A model generated the notes under the pieces. It did no database searches and was not told where the DNA came from. It saw only the letters and a list, made by a program, of their open reading frames with translations. The translations under genes were made by a program, and so were the position numbers. From positions 930,001 through 994,000 of the forward strand of contig OZ037898.1 in NCBI GenBank assembly GCA_964035575.1: a stretch of DNA of 64,000 bases, read 5' to 3'. The first letter of the stretch is position 1; the number at the start of each line of letters is the position of its first letter. Positions 1-9,969 of the stretch are shown here, piece after piece. This DNA comes from Rhynchopus sp. YZ270_cl-10. Its lineage: Eukaryota; Euglenozoa; Diplonemea; Diplonemida; Diplonemidae.

Positions 1-19
1 TGTACTGTGTACTGTGTAC
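1..19. repeat. End of an ACTGTGT heptamer array
   Basis: The first 19 bases are the same heptamer (unit ACTGTGT) that forms long arrays at 23.3 kb and, on the other strand, at 38.8 kb. The window probably begins at the edge of another such array. Confidence 0.7.
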
Positions 20-370
20 CTTACGATCCGTTTGTGGAGTGGGAGGGGGTTTCCGGGTTTGCGGGCTGGCCAAGTTTCCTTCCCTCGTCCATCATGAGCC
101 ACACCACCACCCAGCCACCAAACCCAAAAAAAAACCCCCTAAAGTGCTATTTTCTGCTATTTTCTGCTATTTTCTGCGATTTTCTGCTATTTTCTGCTAT
201 TTTGGGGTCGTCAGCCACACCAATTTTTTTTTCTGTTTTTTTTTCCTTTTTTGCATCCCTCTAATTTTTACGATTGCTAAAAAAAACAAAAGGCTGAGGA
301 GAGGCTTAGGTCCATCCTTACGACTTTTTTTGTTTTTGAGCACTCCTTTTTATTCCCAAACTCCCAAAAT

Positions 371-445
371 GCAACACTCCGGGGTTCAATAACCCGCGGA
401 GTGTCAGTGCCTGCGTCGGTGTTTGCACTATCAACTTTTCACTTT
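371..445 (+). repeat. Hairpin module, copy 1
   Basis: One of four copies of a 75-bp module. ACACTCCG and CGGAGTGT form a stem around a GGTT...AACC loop; a conserved tail follows with GTCAGTGCCTGCGTC and TTTGCACTATCAACTT. The other copies are at 33116, 35150 and 55911; two of those lie inside introns. Confidence 0.8.
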
Positions 446-2050
446 ATTCTGCAATTTTTTTTTTCTTCCAAATATTATCTTATGCAAGTAGGAGAGAGCG
501 TTTTGTTTTAAGGTGACATAGGTTTGAGCTAACCTTTTCTTCCCTCTTGTTCTTAGCCTTTTGTGTTCTTTTTGTAACGCAGACTGCCCTTCTTTTAAAC
601 GCCTCTTCTCCCCTGAACCCACTAAACCATATTTTCCCCCTGATGCACAAGAGACACATCCATTCACTTTTTTTTTTTTTTTTTTTTTTTTGATTTTTTT
701 GTGGTTGCACCGCAGGGATGTCTTATCCAGAGGGGGTGCGCTTACCTCTCGCTCTTTGAAGGGTGTGTCATGTGTGCATCTATCTTGCTTTATCCTTTTT
801 ATTAGGTGTCTAGGTACACCAGTCTTAGGATTTTGCAAAACCCCCCCTTTTTCCCTCTTCTCTCTTCCTTTTTTGTACTTTGTACTTCCCTCCCCACAAA
901 GTGGAGCTTTGTACAAGGTGGCAACAACTATTCCAACTTTTCAAAAAAATAAAAAGCGAACGTATGGCTCGGATTCTTGATTGCAACGAAGTGGCCAAGA
1001 AGTTATGGCCAAGAAAAATATCTGGTTTATATGAACAGAAAGGCACCTCGCCGCCTTGCACTACGGTGAAATAAATGACTTGACTTGTAGGTTTTATTTT
1101 TTGGTTTCACCGTGAAGCAAATAGTGAAACCACAAATCGGGTTATTTACTTCATAGTCATGCAGGGTCCAATGATAACAGCAATAATAAGTTGAAGATGA
1201 GGTGTAGGTGCACCAGGGACAACGACTTGGAGAGTAGACACGACGCTCCCTGGAATAGAACACACTCGGGCTACATCGGGTGTTACTGGGCTTGTTGTTT
1301 CCAGCAATCACATACCCTGGGCACTTCCAGTGACCTGCTTTCCGGCGGTCACCACAGCTTAAGGAGTTTGTTTCGCCTCCTTGAACCCAAAATAAGCGAC
1401 TGTGTCGGTCTGAGGTGCAAATTTTCGTCAGAAAACCCGTTTTTCACGATAGAGGAGGCAACCGTTTTATTTTTCTCATAACTTTGCGTTTTCACCCTGC
1501 TACCCTTGGGTTCTTAGGTGACTTTAAAAAAATAATCTTTTGAGCACTTCATGAGGTCCACCGTGCCATTCAGTTGTTGTGTCCTTTCTTACCTTTCTCT
1601 TTTCTCTCTCTCTCTCTCGTTCGTCATCTTCTTGTCCTTGAAACGGTGTGGTTTATTTTTTCTCTCTCTCAAATGCTTTCTGTTCTCCTGAATTGGAGGC
1701 ATATGAAAATTGCTTTGTATGCATGCTAAAAAAAATGCTGGTTCGTGTGGTTAATGTTCACCTCCTGGTGTGATTTTGCAAGACTGTACATGCGCCCTTC
1801 ACCGTTTCTTTATTTTTTTCGTTTGTCACCTTCACAAGGTCGTCTGACAATTTGTATTTTTTTTTTGTGTGTTTTCATCTGGGGTGTGGGTCCAGAGGAA
1901 GATCACATAACAATGATGTTTTATTTTTTATTGAGAGCAGCCTTACATTCTCGCTGAACGGTACAGTCAGTGGAATGCACAAGGAAAACCCGAAAGAAAT
2001 GCAGAAGTTGGCGTTGGCTCGCCAAAATATAATGTTTTTTTTTGTTTTCA

Positions 2051-2097
2051 AGGGTGACTGCGCTGGCGAGAGGCTTAGGTTCATCTTATAAACCACC
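2051..2097 (+). repeat. GAGAGGCTTAGG...CTTATAAAC module
   Basis: A good copy of a module found at least nine times in the window: GTGACTG, then GAGAGGCTTAGG, then TCATCTTATAAAC and a T-rich tail. It is not next to a gene here. Confidence 0.7.
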
Positions 2098-2756
2098 CCC
2101 TTTTTTATATGTGAGAATTAATAACAAGCTGTGGTAGCGGCACCGCAGATGTTTCAGTAACTCTGCACAGTTCTACCCTGCTCTTTCCACCCCCAAAAAA
2201 AAATATCACCACAAAGGCTTCGGCCAACTGAGTACACAGGCTCTAATTAAAAGAGGTCGACAACAATTTACAAATAAAAAAAAAAAAATGATAATGGAGC
2301 TTAGGGTGGCCCAACTACACTATTCCAACAAATTTTCAAAAGAAAAAAAAAATACCATAAAATAACCCTGATGAAGACTTGTCGGAATGGCAGCTACAAC
2401 AGTTTTTATCAAATAGCAACAATCAAAAACAAAACCCACATCACAACTTTTTTGTTTCTCTCACCTTTCCCCCCCCTGAGGCCCCCTCTCTCTCTCTCTC
2501 GTGGAAAATAACCTCTTCAACGTCTTTCCCTTTTTTGATAAGATTTGAAAGGCGTTTTTCTTTTCCCACCAAAAAAATTACCCCCCCTTTTTTGCGATGA
2601 TTTTCTGAGTGATGAGATGTACTGTTAGGTTTGGGACGAGCCTTGGTTTATATTACAAACCTGTATTTTACGTGCCTGCATCCACCTTGAGGTGTCTGCA
2701 CGTTGGCAAAAATTCGCTTATTTTTTTTTCTTTTCTTTTCTCTCTTTTTGTTTCAT

Positions 2757-2852
2757 TATGGATGTAGGACTTTGGATGATCGGGGTTCACCCAGTCATTT
2801 TTTGTACCAAAGTACACTGTTCACGAGAGGGCTGTTGTATTTCAAGTCAACC
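2757..2852 (+). repeat. GGATGTAGGACT...GTACACTG module
   Basis: A degenerate copy of a roughly 90-bp module: ATGGATGTAGGACT, a GGTT-GGGTGTCC-like middle, then GTACACTGTTCACGAGAGGG and a TTGTATTTC tail. Better copies lie at 16727 and 50799. Confidence 0.6.
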
Positions 2853-4177
2853 CTTTTTTTTTTCTCTTTTTTGTGTGAACGTTTTCATCCATCCTCTTCT
2901 CCCTCTTTCTGTGCGGATTTTTCTTTGTGCATCTTCTTCCCCCCTCCTCTTACCATTATTATGACAATTACAATGCACCTGATGTTGCTTGAAATTTGGT
3001 GGTGTTTGGTGGTATTTCAATACAAACTCCAAAATTTCGTGCAAAATCGGATGGATAATTATTGTACATAAACGGAACACTCATTTTTTTTTTTTGAGCC
3101 GACATAAAAGGCGTGCGTATTTTGTTTTCTTCTTTCTCGTAGAAAATATAAGTAACGATCACCGCCGGACCAGTTGCCGTTTTTTTGGTAGTTTTGTATT
3201 CAGAGTGATGCAGTCTCGCTTTTGTTGTTCAACCAATAGTAAGGGGTGAGAGTGAACCGTTTTCTTTGCCACATAGTTCCAGCCATAAAAAACCCCAATT
3301 GTGTTACGCTGGTAGTTGCAGGGAATCAAAACGGTTGCAGAATGTCAGAGGTCGGTTCTTAGAGCGTCCTTTTTCTACGAAGACTGTCTGAATGGGGGAC
3401 CCCACTACTAAATTAGAGGAGCAAAAAAAAACAAAAAAAACATGGAGTTGGTGTGGCTGAAGGGGGGTGATTCGCACTTTTTGCGCACTTTTTTTTCCCG
3501 CCTCCCTATTCAGACTCTGTTTGGGTATGGGAGTTGATAAAAAAAAATTAGGGCTACTTTTTTGGGGTCGAGGACGACTTCCTGTCTAGATCCTTTTTAA
3601 GTACAAAACACCATCTTTCGATTTTATGATAACGGCGTTGAGGATTGGGTTGTATCCTACAAATTTTGTTTGCTGCTGTCAATGAGAGAAAAAAAATGGC
3701 ACAGTAGTTTAGTGAAGATAAATCAGTGGAAAAATTTTGTTTGTTCAGTTTTTTTTTTTCCCCTCTTCCTCCGCCTGGTCCCTGCCGTGTCCTTGTTCAG
3801 TGTTTTTGATGTTTTTTTAGCAAAATAGTGCAGGAACTGAATCAGATTATACAGCAGGGTTTTTGGTGATTTTCACCACCGTGTCTCGACTGTTTTGCCC
3901 TTTAAGGAGCTCACGCAAGCGTGATGACTCCAGGCTGGGACGAACCCATATAGTCAGGGGTCTTGCTGTGTATAACATTGGCACAAGACCTAGATATGCA
4001 TCACAAAACCTCATGTGTTCTCATGTCTTCACATTTGCCTCTTTTTTGAGAATCCGAGGGTGTAGTGTGTGGAGACAATAATATCCACGCCACATGTCAG
4101 AGTGACATGCTAAGAGATAATGACATCTAAATGAAATGACACCTGAGCTTTTAAACTATTTTATTCCCCTTTTTCGG

Positions 4178-4206
4178 TACCGGCCGCGTACATATTACGT
4201 CGCGTA
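4178..4206 (+). repeat. Left terminal inverted repeat
   Basis: A 29-bp sequence exactly complementary to 7677-7705. The first two bases, TA, may be a duplicated target site, as the right copy also ends in TA. Confidence 0.85.
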
Positions 4207-4235
4207 TTTATTACGGGGGGTACTTATTACGTCGC

Positions 4236-4294
4236 GTACTAATTAAGTCGCTTTTTTGGGGCCAGCGGGCCCCCAAAAAGCGACGTAATTAGTA
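4236..4294. repeat. Left subterminal hairpin
   Basis: Two arms of about 28 bases (4236-4263 and 4267-4294) pair with only a couple of mismatches around a 3-base AGC loop. The outer part of the stem carries the same ACTAATTA...GTCG phrase as the right-end hairpin. Confidence 0.8.
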
Positions 4295-4352
4295 CACAGC
4301 GTAAGGTATAAAAAAACCAAAAAAAAAACAGATAAAGGACATCCGGGACAAG

Positions 4353-5885
4353 ATGGACTTCCTAATCCAGGGAACGGCGTCGAACGACATGCAGACGAGA
4401 AGACTACCCTACCAGCCCCCAAAAGTTGAAAACCCGGGGGTCTTCGTGGAACACTTTCGAAAACGTTTCGCAGCGAGCGAACAACGAGCCAGCGGAATGA
4501 CAGGCAGTGCGATAAGCCTTGAATGTGATGACGTCTCGAGAGCTATAGCTTCAATGCGGACCAGCTCACGAACCACTGATTACTCACTTCGTTTCTTCAA
4601 CAATGTGAAAGACGATATCTTACAGAAGCTAACAATACGATTTAACGAGTGGCTAAGATGTGGCATTCCCCCAAAGGAATCTACTTCATGGATTTTTCTT
4701 GCGTGGAAGCTAGGTTCCCGTAAACGTCAACACCCCAAATCTTTTCGCCCGGTCGCCATCATGCCCCTTCTCCTAAAGATCCTCCACACCGCCCTCTACG
4801 TGCGCCTAAAAGAAGACATCTACCGAGAAGTGCGAGAGAAGAATTTCCAGTATGGCAGCGTCAGAAAAACAGGGATGGTCGAAATCATATACAATGCCCA
4901 GAAATGGTTGGACGAGAATTACGCTAATGACCTCGATGACGAACATGTGGTGCTCATCACGGACCTCCTGGCGGCCTATGACTCGGTGCCCCACGACGGA
5001 GTAGTGCACACCTTACAGAACATCATGGGCAGCAGGTGGGCAGCTACAGCCCAACGTGTGCTCGAAGCGCAGACGGTCTCGTTAACGTTTTACGACGGCT
5101 TCTCAACCCCTTTCCGCCTGGGTAAGGGGCTTTTGCAGGGGTCTCCACTGAGCGTTCTCCTCTACCTCCTCTACACCGCCTATCCACCTCCAGGCCTCCA
5201 AACAAGCAAAGCGTTCGTGGACGACATCACCACCTTGACAACCAAAGGTCGCGTGGAACACGACCTGCAACTGATCGAATCGTGGGCCTCAGATCTCCAA
5301 CTTGAGCTGGCGTGGAGTAAAACCACGGTAATATCGAAGACAATTTTCAACTTCACAGACAACTCAGGCAACAGCAAAGTCTCTACTGCTAGTGCTAGGC
5401 TGCTAGGGGCCTGTGTACACGGGAACAAAAAGATAGCTAATTGCGAGCAAAATGCGTCAAAGACGGAGAGGCTCTGCAGGGTGATAGACCACATCACGTC
5501 CTCCCGCTACACACCGACGAAGCGGAAGGTGGAACAATATAAATGCTACGCCCTACCCGTCCTGTCGCTCCATTCGCTGTCCAAGTGCTTCGACCCAGCA
5601 GAGCAGAAGATCGCAGCTGCCTGTGGACGGCTCATTCCCTCTCACCCCGAGGTTGTGGCATTAAGCACTTCGCAACAAGCAAGCACGGTTTTGGACGGAC
5701 TCCTGTGGTGGACTACACGGAGGCGGTGCGCACCCATGCTCACTTGGTCTCCACAAACTACCGCTCCGAGGAGGCACTCCCGGCGGAAGGTTTCAGAAGG
5801 CGTGCTCCACGTGACGGCGACACACCAACGGTCATTCAGGACATCCAGCAACAGCTCGATACCTTCTCGGGAAATAGGGATCTAG
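4353..5885 (+). CDS. Reverse transcriptase, non-LTR type
   Basis: An RNA-dependent DNA polymerase expected to copy the element's RNA. The start at 4353 is the first ATG after the left hairpin. Visible RT motifs in order: FRPVAIMPLL...RL (about residues 128-150); LITDLLAAYDSV with the first catalytic Asp (about 197-209); GLLQGSPLSVLLY (about 252-264); FVDDITTLT with the Asp pair (about 286-294); and LGACVHG. All catalytic Asp residues are present. True homology ends near 5680, where the frame continuing into RNase H is shifted; the last 65 or so residues of this frame are probably not meaningful. There is no N-terminal endonuclease, because the ORF begins only about 25 residues before the RT-associated region. 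The family resembles ingi/R1-like LINE RTs. Confidence 0.8.
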   Translation: MDFLIQGTASNDMQTRRLPYQPPKVENPGVFVEHFRKRFAASEQRASGMTGSAISLECDDVSRAIASMRTSSRTTDYSLRFFNNVKDDILQKLTIRFNEWLRCGIPPKESTSWIFLAWKLGSRKRQHPKSFRPVAIMPLLLKILHTALYVRLKEDIYREVREKNFQYGSVRKTGMVEIIYNAQKWLDENYANDLDDEHVVLITDLLAAYDSVPHDGVVHTLQNIMGSRWAATAQRVLEAQTVSLTFYDGFSTPFRLGKGLLQGSPLSVLLYLLYTAYPPPGLQTSKAFVDDITTLTTKGRVEHDLQLIESWASDLQLELAWSKTTVISKTIFNFTDNSGNSKVSTASARLLGACVHGNKKIANCEQNASKTERLCRVIDHITSSRYTPTKRKVEQYKCYALPVLSLHSLSKCFDPAEQKIAAACGRLIPSHPEVVALSTSQQASTVLDGLLWWTTRRRCAPMLTWSPQTTAPRRHSRRKVSEGVLHVTATHQRSFRTSSNSSIPSREIGI

Positions 5886-6820
5886 TGGTGGCCTCTGACG
5901 GTGGTTACTTCGAAGACGACAACACGGGCACTATTGGGATCAGCATCAACGGGGTAAAACATGGGGCTAAAATAAGAGGTAAGGTCCTTTCTAGCACTCA
6001 CGCTGAACTTGCAGCGGCGATTACTCTGGCAACTGCTCTGAAGGGCTCCACCCACCGCTTCAGGGTGGTGTGGTGGTGTGACAGCAGGAACGCGATCGCT
6101 CGCCAGACTGCTAAGGACCCCATGGACCCGGCTTCGTGTGTGCTGGGAGCTCCTGGGATGCCCCTCATGTCGTGGGCCAAAGGTCATAGCAAAAACGTTC
6201 ACATCAACGCCGCCGATGAGGCTGCCACACAAGCCCGCGTTCTGCCCTCCACCCTGGACGTCGAAGTGTGCCTTGCGCGACACAACATCCCTTTCATCTG
6301 CTTTTCGGAAAAAGTCGTCGTCACCCAGTTGTCCAGTCCGATGCATTTCATCAGGCAGGTAAAAGCGATGAATCGCGAGGCAGGGATTGCTACGAGGATA
6401 CGGGAACAATGCCCACAGGAGTGCACAAAGCGACAGAACTTGCGCCGTCTGATGTACATCCCAGGGTGTTGTGACATCATGCAGGCCATCGCGAGGCGTG
6501 CGGTACTGCAGCGTAGTACCAAGGCCAAGTGTGCGATTCCCCAGTGCGACGGTCTTGCCACAGCCGAGCACGTTTTGTTGTGCAATTCGCCAGCACACCG
6601 ACGTGCCCTATCACGTTTCGCAGACATAGAGAAGGTCTACCCCTCTCCCCCGACAGTACACACAGTGTTGCGAGATTTTGCTATGCGGCGCCCCCCCACG
6701 CTTATGATGGTGTGCGAGCGGATGAAAGTGCAGGAGGCCGACGATGTGAGGATGTCTGAGTGGTGTGACGGTCTCCACAAATGGCTCATGCTACGAGTGG
6801 AGTTCCGGGAACGAATATGA
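5543..6820 (+). CDS. RNase H and zinc-finger tail of retroelement
   Basis: A second frame overlapping the RT frame. Meaningful coding begins near 5676 (SKHGFGRTPVVDY) and continues the RT polypeptide after a one-base frame change. RNase H residues are visible: ASDGG (first Asp, about 5890), STHAELAA (Glu, about 5995), WWCDSRNA (Asp, about 6073), and GHSKN...DEAA (His and last Asp, about 6185-6220). A C-x4-C-x7-H-x4-C cluster follows (about 6530-6590), as found at the ends of several LINE proteins. No PD-(D/E)XK endonuclease signature follows it. The printed ATG at 5543 is simply the first ATG of the open frame and need not be used; frameshifting or fusion with the RT is more likely. Confidence 0.75.
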   Translation: MLRPTRPVAPFAVQVLRPSRAEDRSCLWTAHSLSPRGCGIKHFATSKHGFGRTPVVDYTEAVRTHAHLVSTNYRSEEALPAEGFRRRAPRDGDTPTVIQDIQQQLDTFSGNRDLVVASDGGYFEDDNTGTIGISINGVKHGAKIRGKVLSSTHAELAAAITLATALKGSTHRFRVVWWCDSRNAIARQTAKDPMDPASCVLGAPGMPLMSWAKGHSKNVHINAADEAATQARVLPSTLDVEVCLARHNIPFICFSEKVVVTQLSSPMHFIRQVKAMNREAGIATRIREQCPQECTKRQNLRRLMYIPGCCDIMQAIARRAVLQRSTKAKCAIPQCDGLATAEHVLLCNSPAHRRALSRFADIEKVYPSPPTVHTVLRDFAMRRPPTLMMVCERMKVQEADDVRMSEWCDGLHKWLMLRVEFRERI

Positions 6821-7375
6821 GGTCTTTGTGGGTTTTTGTATAGCTGTGTGACTTAGTGATTCAACCCTTCCCCCCTCCGTTACACGCCCCTGCCCACCCC
6901 CCTACTTAATAGCTCTCTTCTAAGTCCCTCCCCCCCTTGGCTTCTTTACAACCAGGGTGGTACTCATGTACCATAACCTACCAACACCCTTCACGCACGC
7001 ACTCCTGGGAAAATAGTGAAATTCTGTGAAGAAATAAAAGTTGCTCTTTAGGGTTCAGGACGGCTGACGTCTATACCTTCTGCAGTACATAGGCTTCGGC
7101 CAACTTTGAGTACAGAACTTTGTTCCGTTTTTGGAGCGAAGTGATTGTCGACACAACAAAAAAGTGGGGGTAATCATGTTTGAACACAGGTGGGGTGGAC
7201 ACATTACTGGGGGGACACCAAGCCCACGAAGGAGATTTGCCCCCCTCAAAAGTGAAAAGTGACAGTGGAGATTGCGCTGTGGCAACACAACCGAGGCAAC
7301 TACACTACTCCAACCATTTATCAAATAAAAAATAAAATGGACACGCACACAATCCCGAAGCCATCGCAGATCGTA
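6821..7375 (+). repeat. 3' non-coding part of the element with SINE-like modules
   Basis: After the RNase H stop the element has a C-rich stretch and then modules found elsewhere: a GACGGCTGACGTCTAT phrase (about 7060), GGCTTCGGCCAACTTTGAG (about 7090), GTGATTGTCGACACAACAAAA (about 7140), and TGGCAACACAACCGAGGCAA (about 7278). Similar modules in the same order occur near 17945 and 54990, so this element may share its tail with short non-autonomous elements. Confidence 0.5.
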
Positions 7376-7489
7376 TGCACGAGGAGGATAACAAACCTAA
7401 CACGCGGCGCGTGTACACGGCACAGGAGGTGAGGCAGGTGTGCGATTATGGTTGTCAGCATGAGGCAGCGATCGCAGCCAGAAAGTAAG
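7376..7489 (+). other. Possible small ORF or captured exon
   Basis: A 37-codon frame from an ATG (MHEEDNKP...) inside the 3' part of the element, with a GC-rich, protein-like composition unlike the AT-rich surroundings. Its final codon overlaps GTAAGT, a good splice donor. It may be a captured host exon or chance. I recognise no family. Confidence 0.25.
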
Positions 7490-7625
7490 TGCAGTCTCTG
7501 CCCAATGTAAACGTGTAAAGGGCCGAGGGCCAACACACAACACAAGAGAAACGCCGGAAACCCTTCCCACTCACTTTGTACGTAGATTTTGTTTTTCTTC
7601 AAAAAATTAATTACGTCGCACACTT

Positions 7626-7689
7626 ATTACGTCGCGTACTAATTAAGTCGGTATTTACCCTAACCGACTTAATTAGTACGCGACGTAAT
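7626..7689. repeat. Right subterminal perfect hairpin
   Basis: Perfect 27-base arms (7626-7652 and 7663-7689) around a 10-base loop. The left arm is also part of a 29-bp direct repeat of the left end (4222-4250). The right arm overlaps the terminal inverted repeat. Confidence 0.9.
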
Positions 7690-7705
7690 ATGTACGCGGC
7701 CGGTA
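7677..7705 (-). repeat. Right terminal inverted repeat
   Basis: The exact reverse complement of 4178-4206 over 29 bases, ending in TA. Confidence 0.85.
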
Positions 7706-7962
7706 TCCAATATTTTTCTTGAGAGTATTCGTTTTCCCCCTGGCACAGTGAAGACTGTCTGACTGGCAGCAATACTAACATTTTCTCTTCTCTTTTTTTT
7801 TTTTAAACCTCAGTGCGAGGTTCAGACAACGTTATTTATTTTTTTTTATATACTTCGAAGAAGGAGTATTTGGTACACAACCCTCACACAACGACACTTC
7901 GTCATATCAAAATGTCATCGTGTGTACGTTCTGTTCAACAAAAAATCGCATACTTTATTGGT

Positions 7963-8080
7963 GCTTTCGGAAGTCGGTCAACGATCTGTCAGCGACCTGT
8001 CAATATCAGGGGGGGGTGTGTATAAAGTCCCTGTGTCAGCGACCTGTCAATTATCGACCCCTCCCGGATCACCATTTACG
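7963..8080 (+). repeat. GGAAGTCGGTCAACG repeat, copy 1
   Basis: About 115 bp with the phrases GCTTTCGGAAGTCGGTCAAC, GTGTGTATAAAGTCCCTGTG, GACCTGTCAAT and CCGGA-CACCATT. The same order recurs at 50961-51068. The internal repetition of GACCTGTC suggests a small structured element. Confidence 0.75.
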
Positions 8081-9453
8081 ATTTTTTTATATATATATTT
8101 GGCGTTCCTTTCTTGCGAATAGAAGGTCTATGACGTTTGCTGCTGCGGGGGGGCTTGCAGGTAGGTTGCTATCCGCTATCCGTCTCCTATGTTGCAATGG
8201 CTGCTTTTCTTGCGAAGATATATTATGAATGCTTCATTGAAAGATCTGTGTGCACCTGAGGCACATTCGTCTTCCACGGTGGCCCATCGGACCCTTTTGG
8301 GACCCCCCGCGGACCCTACCCTGAGGGTCCGTATGGGCCACCGTATACAAGTTTTCTTTTTAGAAAAAAAAAAAAAAAAAAAATGTTGGGGTCTCCGCGT
8401 CTATAGACTGGCGTTCGCACCTTCTACGAGGTTGTTTTTTCTCCTCTTTTTTCTCCCAGCTTTGAGCGCAAACAAACCCCGAGCTTTTGTGAAAGGATAT
8501 GCAGAGGAGGGGATGCACATTTATCTTTACAAATCTTCTCTTTGTGTGTTTTTTTTTTTTTTTTTGTGTTATCAAGCATTGACGAATAGAAATGGAAAAC
8601 GACGGATGGTGCGTGCCCGCTTTAGCGATTGTTTTTCCACTAACATCACTCACATTCATCAGTGAAAAACACAAACCTTTTGCGGTGCGATAAACGAAAA
8701 AGTGTTTTCTTTATTTCATTTAACTGTCATATCCTGAAGTCGTTTTCTATTTTGAGATGCACATTCATTTTGGAAAATTTTCTTTATTTCTTTTCGTTCA
8801 ATTTTTTTTTGTTGATTTTTTTTTTGAGGTGATCTAAACAACGGAATAGGCGTAGGGTCATCTTATTTAACTTCCCATCTTTTGTTTTGTTTTTTTTCCT
8901 CCCCCACACCCTTCTCCACCTCTCTCTCGCACCCGCCGGTTTCTTTTCAAAGGACAACAACCTAGTGTTGCATCTTCGTTATGTCCATTGGAAAAGGAAA
9001 GAAAAAAAAAAACTGTCCTTCGGCTTTACCTTCTTTATCATCTTATCCACACCCCCCCAAATTCACCACTTTATGACCTTGATTCGCATTTCATTGCATT
9101 CTTTTTAGGTACACTGTTTGGTCTTGTACGGTCGTTTCGACCTATATGACCTATATGATCTTCCTGCCTAAAGAGAACATTTTTTTTTTTTGGAAACATT
9201 CAAAATTACAACAAAATATACCCCGAGTGCTGTATTAAGGGGTGCCTAAGTGCGGTGAAGAGGCTTAGGATTTACAAAAGAAACAAAATAAAAAAATACA
9301 GATCGTTATACCAGTAGGTATAATGTGATTGTTGATACAACACAAAAAAATTAATTCATGAATAATATTGTGCCGAAAACAGGCCTTTTGTGTACAAAAA
9401 AGGTAGCTACACTTTGTTTTCGGCACAGCCACACCAAATTAAAATGATACAAT

Positions 9454-9496
9454 TAGACTGAGCGTACGAAGAGGCTTAGGATCATCTTATAAAAAC
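9454..9496 (+). repeat. GAGGCTTAGGATCATCTTATAAA module
   Basis: Another near-consensus copy of the module described at 2051. It is followed within 60 bp by the CTCGGGTGTCTACACTAAT module, an order also seen near 29350-29800. Confidence 0.7.
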
Positions 9497-9549
9497 TATT
9501 ATTTATACCATCCTCGAGGAAATTTGATAGTAAAAAACAAAAACAAAAT

Positions 9550-9602
9550 AGTGGAGTTCATCCTCGGGTGTCTACACTAATACAACCAAGTTTTCAAAAA
9601 CA
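9550..9602 (+). repeat. CTCGGGTGTCTACACTAAT module
   Basis: A 50-bp phrase (GTGGAGTTCATCCTCGGGTG, then TACAACCAAGTTTTCAAA and an A-rich tail). Near-identical copies lie at 29752 and 36468, and degenerate ones at 2295, 10707 and 60404. Confidence 0.75.
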
Positions 9603-9969
9603 AAAAAAAAATATGCTTGAGAGTAATATCAAGATCCAACAATTTAAAACCCCCTCCCCAAAAAAACCCCCCCTGACTACCCTTTCATTAAAACAGGGCA
9701 GATATTCCTCAGAGTTCCCCCTTTTTTTTTTCAAAAAAAAATGTAGTATTTTTTTTCTAAGTTTTTCTCCTCCCCATTTTCTCCCCCCCTTTTTTCACCT
9801 CTCCCTTAACACAACAGAATCGGCGTATTTCTCTAATTCTACACAAAAAAAATACTCAAACTATGAGATAACGGCCTTATCTATCGTTCCCCCTTTTTTG
9901 TCCATATTTCTTTAGGGAGAAATTCCCGTATGGTGCAGACTTGATTATTCTTTTTTTTTGTTCCGACAA

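Larger units (their letters stand above)
20..4177. other. Gene-free, repeat-rich 4.2 kb
   Basis: I see no convincing gene. Open frames here are short, begin in homopolymer-rich DNA and look like no family. The stretch holds A/T runs, a CTATTTTCTG short tandem (about 145-205), and copies of dispersed modules described separately: a weak GAGAGGCTTAGG copy (291-330), the hairpin module (371-445), a strong GAGAGGCTTAGG copy (2051-2097) and a GGATGTAGGACT copy (2757-2852). A phrase beginning GTGTGGCTGAA near 3450 recurs near 24285 and 25230. Confidence 0.6.
4178..7705 (+). mobile_element. TIR-bounded RT/RNase H retroelement, 3.5 kb
   Basis: The ends (4178-4206 and 7677-7705) are perfect 29-bp inverted repeats that include the flanking TA; the repeat proper begins CCGGCCGCGTACATATTACG. 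Inside each end lies a long palindrome, and the 29 bp at 4222-4250 recur as a direct repeat at 7622-7650. The cargo is a reverse transcriptase of non-LTR type followed by RNase H and a Cys/His zinc-finger-like tail. Non-LTR elements usually have no terminal inverted repeats, and I find neither an apurinic-type nor a restriction-like endonuclease, so the mode of insertion is unclear. It could be a retroelement that adopted DNA-transposon-like ends, or an RT gene captured in a TIR element. Confidence 0.75.
7706..9969. other. Gene-free stretch with repeats
   Basis: No convincing gene. It holds long T and A runs, a repeat pair member at 7963-8080, a G/C-rich block with GCGGACCCTACC at 8307-8345 that resembles the start of the palindromic arrays at 40.0 and 42.7 kb, a GAGAGGCTTAGG module at 9454-9496, and a CTCGGGTGTCTACACTAAT module at 9550-9602. 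Confidence 0.55.
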
